Assembly (NCBI GenBank): GCA_052171275.1
Contig: CM125795.1
Coordinates: 372,001-436,000, forward strand
Direction: 5' to 3'
Length of the DNA: 64,000 bases
From: Arsenophonus sp052171275
Lineage (GTDB): Bacteria; Pseudomonadota; Gammaproteobacteria; Enterobacterales; Enterobacteriaceae
The notes under the pieces are model-generated. The model made no database searches. It was not told where the DNA came from and saw nothing but the letters and a program-made list of their open reading frames with translations. Positions 35,130 through 42,619 of the stretch are shown piece by piece. The position numbers were made by a program, and so were the translations under genes. Every line of letters begins with the position of its first letter. Within the stretch, counting starts at the first letter, position 1.

Positions 35130-37241
35130 ATGGCTCGTAAAACTCTCATTACACGTTACCGTAACATCGGTATTAGTGCTCATATTGATGCTGGTAAGAC
35201 CACTACAACAGAACGTATTTTATTTTATACAGGAGTTAGTCATAAAATTGGTGAAGTCCACGATGGCGAAGCAACTATGGACTGGATGGAGCAAGAGCAA
35301 GAGCGAGGTATTACTATTACTTCTGCAGCAACTACTGCTTTTTGGTCCGGCATGGGAAATCAGTTTAATGAACATCGTATTAATATTATTGATACGCCAG
35401 GACATGTTGATTTTACTATTGAAGTAGAACGTTCTATGCGTGTTCTTGATGGTGCAGTAATGGTTTACTGTGCAGTTGGTGGAGTTCAACCACAATCTGA
35501 AACTGTTTGGCGTCAAGCAAATAAGTATCAAGTACCACGTATAGCATTTGTTAATAAAATGGATCGCATGGGTGCTAACTTTTTGCGAGTTGTTGAACAA
35601 ATTGAAACACGTTTAGCAGCAACGCCAATTCCACTTCAGTTACCTATTGGTTCTGAAGATTCATTCTCTGGTGTTATAGATTTAATTAAAATGAAAGCAA
35701 TCAAGTGGAATGACAGTGATCAAGGTGTTACTTTCGTTTATGAAAATATTCCAACAAATATGCAAGCTCAAGCTGAAGAATGGTATGAAAAGTTGATCGA
35801 AGCTGCAGCAGAAGTATCAGATGAGTTGATGGAAAAGTATTTTAATGGCGAATGTCTATCTGAAGAAGAGATCAAGATATCATTACGTAAGCGTGTATTG
35901 AATAACGAAATTATCTTAGTTACATGTGGCTCAGCTTTTAAAAATAAGGGGGTACAAGCGATGTTGGATGCAGTTATTGAATATTTACCTGCACCAACTG
36001 ATATTCCATCAATTAAAAGTATTTTAATTGATGGTAAAAAAACAATAACAGAGCGTAATCCAAGTGATGATGCGCCTTTCTCAGCATTGGCGTTTAAGAT
36101 TGCAACTGATCCATTTGTTGGTAATTTGACTTTTTTTAGAGTTTATTCTGGCGTAGTTAACTCAGGAGATACCGTTCTTAATCCACTTAAAGATAAGAAA
36201 GAACGTTTTGGTCGCATTGTTCAGATGCACGCTAATAAGCGTGAAGAAATTAAAGAAGTTCGAGCTGGTGATATTGCCGCTGCTATTGGCCTTAAAGATG
36301 TTACTACTGGCGATACTCTATGCGCTATGGATTTACCAATTATTTTAGAACGCATGGAATTTCCACAACCAGTTATTTCAATTGCTATTGAACCTAAAAC
36401 TAAAGCTGAACAAGAAAAAATGGGCATTGCTTTAGGTCGTCTTGCTCAAGAAGATCCATCTTTTCGTGTATCAATAGATGAAGAGAGTGGTCAAACAATT
36501 ATTGCTGGAATGGGTGAGCTACATCTGGAGGTATTAATTGATCGTATGCGTCGTGAATTTAAAATTGAAGCAAACGTTGGGAAACCTCAAGTAGCATACC
36601 GTGAAACTATTCGTAAATCTGTTGAGCAGGAAGGTAAGTTTATTCGTCAATCTGGTGGTCGTGGTCAATTTGGTCATGTATGGATACGTGTTGAGCCTTT
36701 GGAAACAGGGCACGAGATAGGTTATGAATTTCATAATGAAATTGTCGGCGGTGTGATACCTAAAGAATATATACCTGCTGTTGATAAAGGTGTTCAAGAA
36801 CAGATGAAAAGTGGTGTTTTAGCTGGCTATCCAATTGTTGATGTTAAGGTGATATTATATGATGGTTCATATCATGAGGTAGATTCCTCAGAAATGGCAT
36901 TCAAAATTGCAGGTTTTATGGCTTTCAAAGAAGGTTTCATGAAAGCAAGTCCAATTTTGTTGGAACCAATCATGAAAGTTGAAGTTGAAACTCCTGAAAG
37001 TTATATGGGTGATGTAATTGGTGACTTAAGTCGTCGTCGTGGTATGATTGAAAATATGGAAGATACAGAAACTGGTAAAACAGTTCGTGCTCAAGTGCCA
37101 TTATCAGAAATGTTTGGTTATTCCACAGATTTACGTTCACAAACTCAAGGTCGTGCTTCTTATTCAATGGAATTTTTAAAGTACAATGAAGCCCCAACCA
37201 ATGTTGCTCAAGCAATTATTGAAGCACGTAAAGCTAAATAA
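35130..37241 (+). CDS. fusA: elongation factor G
   Basis: EF-G (703 residues, E. coli 704) is the GTPase that drives ribosomal translocation and, with RRF, recycling. The G motifs AHIDAGKTTT, DTPGHVDF and NKMD are intact, as are domain IV (GGRGQFGH) and the C-terminal SQTQGRASYSMEFLKY segment. I place the start at ATG 35130 (MARKTLITRYRN), preceded by GAGAGGGG; an in-frame ATG seven codons upstream would lie before this strong Shine-Dalgarno sequence. Codon use is richer in G and C than in metabolic genes of the window. Confidence 0.98.
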   Translation: MARKTLITRYRNIGISAHIDAGKTTTTERILFYTGVSHKIGEVHDGEATMDWMEQEQERGITITSAATTAFWSGMGNQFNEHRINIIDTPGHVDFTIEVERSMRVLDGAVMVYCAVGGVQPQSETVWRQANKYQVPRIAFVNKMDRMGANFLRVVEQIETRLAATPIPLQLPIGSEDSFSGVIDLIKMKAIKWNDSDQGVTFVYENIPTNMQAQAEEWYEKLIEAAAEVSDELMEKYFNGECLSEEEIKISLRKRVLNNEIILVTCGSAFKNKGVQAMLDAVIEYLPAPTDIPSIKSILIDGKKTITERNPSDDAPFSALAFKIATDPFVGNLTFFRVYSGVVNSGDTVLNPLKDKKERFGRIVQMHANKREEIKEVRAGDIAAAIGLKDVTTGDTLCAMDLPIILERMEFPQPVISIAIEPKTKAEQEKMGIALGRLAQEDPSFRVSIDEESGQTIIAGMGELHLEVLIDRMRREFKIEANVGKPQVAYRETIRKSVEQEGKFIRQSGGRGQFGHVWIRVEPLETGHEIGYEFHNEIVGGVIPKEYIPAVDKGVQEQMKSGVLAGYPIVDVKVILYDGSYHEVDSSEMAFKIAGFMAFKEGFMKASPILLEPIMKVEVETPESYMGDVIGDLSRRRGMIENMEDTETGKTVRAQVPLSEMFGYSTDLRSQTQGRASYSMEFLKYNEAPTNVAQAIIEARKAK

Positions 37242-37312
37242 TTAGATTTTAGTTTAAGTATTTAATTCAGTTCTCTCTTATTGTTTAAGAGAATTCTATA
37301 AGGAATAGAATC

Positions 37313-38497
37313 GTGTCTAAAGAAAAATTTGAACGTAAAAAACCACATATTAATGTTGGTACAATTGGTCATGTTGATCATGGTAAAACAACTTTAACAG
37401 CAGCAATAACTACTGTATTAGCGAAAACTTATGGCGGTACTGCTCGTGCATTTGATCAAATTGATAATGCACCAGAAGAAAAGGCGCGTGGAATAACCAT
37501 TTCTACATCTCACGTAGAATATGATACACCTATACGTCATTACGCACATGTTGATTGCCCTGGTCATGCAGATTATATAAAAAATATGATCACAGGCGCT
37601 GCACAAATGGATGGTGCAATTTTAGTGGTAGCAGCAACAGATGGTCCAATGCCACAAACTCGTGAGCATATTTTGTTAGGTCGCCAAGTAGGCGTTCCTT
37701 ATATTGTTGTTTTTTTAAACAAATGTGATATGGTTGATGATGAAGAATTATTAGAATTAGTAGAAATGGAAGTGCGTGAGTTACTTTCTCAGTATGATTT
37801 TCCAGGTGACAACACACCAGTGATCATAGGTTCTGCTCTTAAGGCACTAGAAGGTGATCAAAAATGGGAAGAAAAAATTCTTTCATTAGCAAAGGTATTA
37901 GATGATTATATTCCAGAACCAAAAAGAGTAATAGATAAACCTTTTTTGTTACCAATAGAAGATGTCTTTTCAATTTCAGGTCGAGGAACGGTAGTAACAG
38001 GTCGTGTAGAGCGTGGGATTATTAAAATTGGTGAAGAAATTGAAATTGTTGGAATTAAAGAAACTATTAAAACAATTTGTACCGGTGTAGAGATGTTCCG
38101 TAAATTATTAGATGAAGGACGCGCAGGGGAAAATATAGGTGTTTTATTACGTGGTATTAAGCGTGAAGATGTCGAACGTGGACAAGTTTTAGCAAAACCA
38201 GGTACAATAAATCCTCATACTCAATTTGAATCAGAAGTTTATATTTTGAGTAAAGATGAAGGAGGTCGTCATACCCCATTTTTTAAAGGTTATCGTCCTC
38301 AATTTTATTTTAGAACAACAGATGTAACAGGTACAATTGAGTTGCCGGAATCTATAGAGATGGTAATGCCTGGTGATAATATTAAAATGAAAGTAACACT
38401 GATATCACCAATTGCCATGGATGAAGGATTACGTTTTGCTATCCGTGAAGGAGGTCGTACAGTAGGTGCTGGTATTGTTGCTAAAATTATTGCTTGA
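37313..38497 (+). CDS. tuf: elongation factor Tu
   Basis: EF-Tu (394 residues) delivers aminoacyl-tRNA to the ribosome. GTP-binding motifs GHVDHGKTT, DCPGHADY and NKCD are intact, and it ends EGGRTVGAGIVAKII followed by A. The start is GTG at 37313, as in the E. coli tuf genes. It follows fusA by 71 bp, like tufA. Downstream, however, it is followed by a strong terminator and secE, like tufB. It therefore appears to be a recombinant tuf joining the two ancestral loci. Confidence 0.98.
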   Translation: MSKEKFERKKPHINVGTIGHVDHGKTTLTAAITTVLAKTYGGTARAFDQIDNAPEEKARGITISTSHVEYDTPIRHYAHVDCPGHADYIKNMITGAAQMDGAILVVAATDGPMPQTREHILLGRQVGVPYIVVFLNKCDMVDDEELLELVEMEVRELLSQYDFPGDNTPVIIGSALKALEGDQKWEEKILSLAKVLDDYIPEPKRVIDKPFLLPIEDVFSISGRGTVVTGRVERGIIKIGEEIEIVGIKETIKTICTGVEMFRKLLDEGRAGENIGVLLRGIKREDVERGQVLAKPGTINPHTQFESEVYILSKDEGGRHTPFFKGYRPQFYFRTTDVTGTIELPESIEMVMPGDNIKMKVTLISPIAMDEGLRFAIREGGRTVGAGIVAKIIA

Positions 38498-38507
38498 TAT
38501 TTAAAGA

Positions 38508-38551
38508 ATAAGTGTAAAAAGGGCATCATCTGATGCCCTTTTTACACTTAT
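38508..38551. terminator. strong bidirectional terminator after tuf
   Basis: A 21-bp perfect stem (38508-38528 and 38531-38551) with a 2-nt loop; its core is AAAAAGGGCATCA / TGATGCCCTTTTT, giving an A tract before and a U tract after a GC-rich stem on both strands. It begins 10 bp after the tuf stop. The core GGGCATCA hairpin is, as I remember, also found between tufB and secE in E. coli, supporting tufB ancestry of this junction. Confidence 0.93.
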
Positions 38552-38805
38552 TTAAAATAAATAAATTTAACCTATTTTATTAATAAGCTATATAGTTTAT
38601 TATATTAGTTAATTAATATTAAATATTTAAAATTATTAAATTATATCATTTAGTAGTTAAATATTTATGTTGGCTTATATTATAAAGTGTATATAAAAGT
38701 AAAATGTGATTAAATAGTTATAATTTTGTATTAGAATCAAGTTTGAATTATTTTTGAGTTAAATTGATTTTTTTATTATACATTACATAGTAATTGGGTT
38801 AATTT

Positions 38806-39189
38806 ATGAGTTTAAATAGTAATCACCAAGAAAATAGATTTAGTTTTGATATAGCAAAATGGCTGTCAGTAACAATTCTTTTAATTATTTCTATTGCTGG
38901 TAATTATTATTTTAAAGAATACAATCTTTTGTTACGTATTATAGGAGTTGTTGTTATTATTATATTTGCCGGCGGAATTGCGTTATGGACAATAAAGGGA
39001 AAAGAAGCTTTAAAATTTTCTAGTGAAGCTAGAATTGAAATGCGTAAAGTTATTTGGCCAACGCGTTCAGAAACATTACAGACAACATTAATTGTTGTTA
39101 TAGTCACTGTCTTCATGGCTCTAATCCTTTGGGGATTAGATGGTATATTGGTACGTTCTATTTCATTTATTACAGGTCTGAGGTTTTAA
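38806..39189 (+). CDS. secE: preprotein translocase subunit SecE
   Basis: SecE (127 residues, as in E. coli) clamps the SecY channel. Three membrane segments are visible at about residues 17-35, 42-62 and 93-113, with the conserved amphipathic stretch EMRKVIWPTRSETLQTT between the second and third. It ends VRSISFITGLRF like the enteric protein. The nusG ATG follows its stop by one base. Confidence 0.96.
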   Translation: MSLNSNHQENRFSFDIAKWLSVTILLIISIAGNYYFKEYNLLLRIIGVVVIIIFAGGIALWTIKGKEALKFSSEARIEMRKVIWPTRSETLQTTLIVVIVTVFMALILWGLDGILVRSISFITGLRF

Positions 39190-39190
39190 G

Positions 39191-39736
39191 ATGTCTGAAT
39201 CTCCAAAAAAACGATGGTATGTTATTCAAACATTTTCCGGTTTTGAAGTTAGAGTTGCTAGGTCATTGCGTGAACATATAAAATTACATTCTATGGAAAA
39301 TAAATTTGGTGAAGTGATGGTACCAACTGAAGAAGTAATGGAAATTCGAAGCGGCCAACGTCGTAAAAGTGAACGAAAATTTTTTTCTGGTTACGTTTTA
39401 GTTCAAATGACTATGAGTGATAATAACTGGCATTTAGTAAGAAATGTACCGCGAGTTATTGGTTTTATTGGTGGTACTGCAGATAGACCAGCTCCTATTA
39501 GTGATAAGGAAGTTGATGCAATTATGAATCGTTTACAGCAAGTTGGTGATAAACCTCGCCCTAAAACATTATTTGAACCAGGGGAAATGGTTCGTGTTAA
39601 TAATGGTCCATTTGCAGATTTTAGTGGTGTAGTTGAAGAAGTTGATTATGAAAAAAGTCGTCTTAAAGTATCAGTTTCTATTTTTAGTCGAGCAACACCA
39701 GTGGAGTTAGATTTTAATCAAGTAGAGAAAATGTAA
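39191..39736 (+). CDS. nusG: transcription elongation/antitermination factor NusG
   Basis: NusG (181 residues, E. coli 181) binds RNA polymerase through its N-terminal domain and Rho or S10 through its KOW domain. The start KKRWYVIQTFSGFE, the NGN-domain region SGYVLVQM and the KOW motif GEMVRVNNGPFADFSG are all present. It is translationally close to secE (1 bp apart), as in E. coli. Confidence 0.98.
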   Translation: MSESPKKRWYVIQTFSGFEVRVARSLREHIKLHSMENKFGEVMVPTEEVMEIRSGQRRKSERKFFSGYVLVQMTMSDNNWHLVRNVPRVIGFIGGTADRPAPISDKEVDAIMNRLQQVGDKPRPKTLFEPGEMVRVNNGPFADFSGVVEEVDYEKSRLKVSVSIFSRATPVELDFNQVEKM

Positions 39737-39895
39737 AATAATTAAGAATTTGTTTATAAAATATATAAAATTTGATTATAATTCTTTGTTTTTATTTTTA
39801 ATAACTAAAAAATTAAAAAAGTTAATTTATATATAATTTTGGTTAGTATTCATAATTGAATACGATATTATGGCTTATTCGGAATATATACACAT

Positions 39896-40324
39896 ATGGC
39901 TAAAAAAATACAAGCTTATGTTAAGTTACAAATTGCAGCAGGTATTGCTAACCCTAGTCCACCTATTGGTCCAGCTTTAGGTCAGCAAGGTGTTAATATT
40001 ATGGAATTTTGTAAATCTTTTAATGCTAAAACAGATAGTTTAGAAAAGGGTTTGCCAGTTCCAGTTATAATTACTGTTTATTCAGATCGTTCATTTACAT
40101 TTATAATAAAAACAGCTCCTGCTGCTGTTTTATTAAAAAAAGCAGCTGGTGTTAAATTAGGTTCAAGTAAACCAAATAAAGAAAAAATTGGTAAAATAAC
40201 AAGCGCTAAAATTTTGGAAATTGCAGAAACTAAAGCTGCAGATATGACAGGGGCTGATATTAAAGCAATAATGCGATCAATTGAGGGTACTGCTCGTTCA
40301 ATGGGTTTAGTAATAGAGGATTAA
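39896..40324 (+). CDS. rplK: 50S ribosomal protein L11
   Basis: L11 (142 residues, as in E. coli) forms the GTPase-associated centre on 23S rRNA. It shows the proline-rich N-terminal domain AGIANPSPPIGPALGQQG and the rRNA-binding C-terminal domain. rplA starts one base after its stop, so the L11-L1 operon is intact. L1 controls this operon in E. coli by binding a site near the rplK start; I could not judge whether that site persists. Confidence 0.98.
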   Translation: MAKKIQAYVKLQIAAGIANPSPPIGPALGQQGVNIMEFCKSFNAKTDSLEKGLPVPVIITVYSDRSFTFIIKTAPAAVLLKKAAGVKLGSSKPNKEKIGKITSAKILEIAETKAADMTGADIKAIMRSIEGTARSMGLVIED

Positions 40325-40325
40325 A

Positions 40326-41027
40326 ATGGTTAAATTAACTAAGTATATGCGTAATTTTCGTAAAAAAGTTGATGTAACTAAACAATATAACATTATTGAA
40401 GCAATTATTCTTTTAAAAAAGTTAGCGACTGCTAAATTTATAGAAAGCGTTGATGTTGCAGTCAATCTTGGTATTGATGCACGTAAGTCTGATCAAAATA
40501 TTCGTGGTGCAATTATTTTACCGCATGGTACAGGTCGTTCTGTTCGTGTTGCTGTATTCACTCAAAAAGAAAATTATGAAAGTGCAATAAAAGCAGGAGC
40601 TGAATTAGTAGGGATGGAAGATCTGGCTGATAAAATTAAACTTGGTGAAATAAACTTTGATATTGTTATTGCCTCACCAGACGCAATGCATATTATTGGT
40701 CAGTTAGCTCAAATTTTAGGGCCTCGTGGCTTAATGCCAAATTCTAAAGTTGGTACAGTAACACATAATATTACTGAAGCGATTCTAAATGTAAAATCAG
40801 GTCAGATTCATTATCGTAATGATAAAAATGGTATTATTCATACTAATATTGGTAAAATTAACTTTGATGATAATAAATTAAAGGAAAATCTTGAAGCATT
40901 ATTAATTGAATTAAAAAAAGTAAAACCAACTTCTGCTAAAGGTGTTTATTTTAAGAAAATTAGTTTATCTAGCACTATGGGAGCAGGAATTAACATTGAT
41001 AAAGAAGAATTATCTTTGTTAGAATAA
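40326..41027 (+). CDS. rplA: 50S ribosomal protein L1
   Basis: L1 (233 residues, E. coli 234) forms the mobile L1 stalk. Conserved segments FIESVDVAVNLGIDARKSDQ and GPRGLMPNSKVGTV are present (the latter is the RNA-binding signature) and the C-terminus is complete. It is the second gene of the rplKA operon. Confidence 0.98.
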   Translation: MVKLTKYMRNFRKKVDVTKQYNIIEAIILLKKLATAKFIESVDVAVNLGIDARKSDQNIRGAIILPHGTGRSVRVAVFTQKENYESAIKAGAELVGMEDLADKIKLGEINFDIVIASPDAMHIIGQLAQILGPRGLMPNSKVGTVTHNITEAILNVKSGQIHYRNDKNGIIHTNIGKINFDDNKLKENLEALLIELKKVKPTSAKGVYFKKISLSSTMGAGINIDKEELSLLE

Positions 41028-41348
41028 TTATTCTTAATATAATTTAATCTTTACCTTTTATATTAAATTTGTATAATATTTTATGTTTTATGTTTATAAT
41101 ACCTATTCTCGTAAAATAAGAAGTAAGCGAATCTATATTTTATGTTTTATTGATATTAATGTTATTTATATATTATATATTGATTTAGATGATAATTTTA
41201 ATATCATATATATATGATGAAAATCGTTATTAATATTAATTTTTAAGATTTTACTCTTAGCATATTTAAGAATTAAACATATTAAATTTTTAATAAATAT
41301 GTTATTTTACTATAAAAGTACTCTTTTTAATATAGGAGTAAAAAATTA
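41028..41348. promoter_or_regulatory. rplJ leader region
   Basis: This 321-bp gap separates rplA from rplJ. In E. coli it carries the rplJ promoter and the L10-(L12)4 repressor binding leader. Here it is AT-rich; I see only a good ribosome binding site (AGGAG) before rplJ and no firm promoter or L10-binding fold. Confidence 0.4.
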
Positions 41349-41843
41349 ATGGCATTAAATTTTCAAGACAAACAAACTATCGTTGCTGAAGTTAATCATG
41401 TATTGAAAGGTGCATTATCTGCTGTTATTGCAGATTTTCGTAGTGTAACTGTCGATAAAATGACTGAACTACGTAAAGCAGCTCGAGAATCAGAGATTTA
41501 TCTCCGTGTTGTTCGTAATACGTTGATGCGACGTATTGTTGAAGGTACAATTTATGATTGTCTTAAAGAATCGTTTATTGGCCCAACGTTAATCGCTTTT
41601 TCTAAAAAACATCCTGGTGCCGCAGCTCGATTGTTTAAAGAATTTTCTAAATTAAATTCAACATTCGAGATTAAAGCAGGATCTTTTGAAGGGGAGTTTA
41701 TTCCAGCTAATCAAATTGATCGATTAGCAAATATTCCAACTTATGAAGAAGCAATTATACGTCTAATGTCAACAATAAAAGAAGCTTCTATTTGTAAACT
41801 TATTCGTCTTATAGCTGTATTGCGTGATCAAAAAAAAAGTTGA
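41349..41843 (+). CDS. rplJ: 50S ribosomal protein L10
   Basis: L10 (164 residues, E. coli 165) anchors L7/L12 dimers to the 50S subunit. It contains ALSAVIADFRSVTVDKMTEL and RVVRNTLMRR typical of the rRNA-binding domain, and a C-terminal helix (about 135-160) for L7/L12. AGGAG precedes the ATG. rplL follows after 60 bp. Confidence 0.97.
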   Translation: MALNFQDKQTIVAEVNHVLKGALSAVIADFRSVTVDKMTELRKAARESEIYLRVVRNTLMRRIVEGTIYDCLKESFIGPTLIAFSKKHPGAAARLFKEFSKLNSTFEIKAGSFEGEFIPANQIDRLANIPTYEEAIIRLMSTIKEASICKLIRLIAVLRDQKKS

Positions 41844-41903
41844 TAAGCCATATTATTATTGGTTTTTTAACTTGTAATATTCTGAATTTTAGGAATCATT
41901 GTT

Positions 41904-42272
41904 ATGTCTATAACAAAAGAAGAAATTCTTAATGCAGTTGCAGAAATGTCTGTAATGGATATTGTTGAATTGATTACTATGATGGAAAATAAATTTAATG
42001 TTTCTACTTCATCAGAATCAACTATTATCGCACCAAGTACATCTGAAATCGCTGAAGAAAAAACTGAATTTGATGTCATCTTATCTAGCATCGGTGCTAA
42101 TAAAGTTGCTGTTATTAAAACTGTTCGAACTGCAACTGGTTTGGGATTAAAAGAAGCAAAAGATATAGTAGAGTCATCTCCAGTAACAATAAAAGAAGCA
42201 GTAAGTAAAGATGAATCTGAAAAATTAAAAAAATTACTGGAAGAAGTCGGCGCTTCTGTTGAAGTTAGATGA
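41904..42272 (+). CDS. rplL: 50S ribosomal protein L7/L12
   Basis: L7/L12 (122 residues, E. coli 121) is the stalk protein that recruits translational GTPases. The N-terminal dimerisation domain (about 1-33) and the C-terminal domain (FDVILSSIGANKVAVIK, then GLGLKEAKDIVE) are well kept. The hinge, Ala/Val-rich in E. coli, is instead rich in Ser, Thr and Ile (about residues 34-50). Flexibility is probably kept, while the change follows the loss of GC-rich Ala codons. Confidence 0.97.
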   Translation: MSITKEEILNAVAEMSVMDIVELITMMENKFNVSTSSESTIIAPSTSEIAEEKTEFDVILSSIGANKVAVIKTVRTATGLGLKEAKDIVESSPVTIKEAVSKDESEKLKKLLEEVGASVEVR

Positions 42273-42333
42273 GATTTTTAAGTTTAATGATTAGATTTTA
42301 TAGAATGATGGCTGATAATTTTTAGTTACCAAA

Positions 42334-42393
42334 ACCTAATGCGACATAAATCGTATTAGGTATCAGTAATATTTAACACTGTTTAGTTACTGA
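42334..42393 (+). promoter_or_regulatory. two hairpins in the rplL-rpoB gap
   Basis: ACCTAATGCGA (42334-42344) pairs with TCGTATTAGGT (42351-42361) over a 6-nt loop, with one G-U. TCAGTAA (42363-42369) pairs with TTACTGA (42387-42393). E. coli has an attenuator and an RNase III processing site in this gap; the first hairpin is the best candidate for a surviving equivalent. No U tract follows, so processing is more likely than full termination. Confidence 0.5.
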
Positions 42394-42568
42394 TTTATCA
42401 TTTTAATACTTTTTTATTAATAACTTCAATAGTTTCTCTGTATGGCTATTACAATTAAAATTGATTAGTTATATATAACACAATAAAATAATCTAAGACT
42501 AAATAGTAATAAGTATTATGAAAATAATATATTCGTTCCAAAAAATAGTGTTGTAGATGCTATCTTTT

Positions 42569-42619
42569 AGGACTGGCAGAAAGTGGGATACTGATCAGCA
42601 ATCTAATTTGAGGAACCCT
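42569..42619 (+). promoter_or_regulatory. GC-elevated rpoB leader
   Basis: The 51 bases before rpoB are clearly richer in G and C than other spacers and end in GAGGAACCCT, the ribosome binding region remembered from E. coli rpoB. An upstream in-frame ATG (42557) runs through it but is very unlikely to be used. Retention suggests constraint on the mRNA around the rpoB start. Confidence 0.5.

Noticed and set aside
35220..37215. Minus- and alternate-frame ORFs inside fusA, tuf, rpoB, rpoC, secE, rplL, purD and glyQ
   Set aside because: They are shadows of well conserved genes on the other frame, with no independent similarity.
42557..42619. rpoB starting 21 codons earlier at ATG 42557
   Set aside because: The enteric start MVYSYTEKK at 42620 has its own GAGG site and gives exactly 1342 residues.
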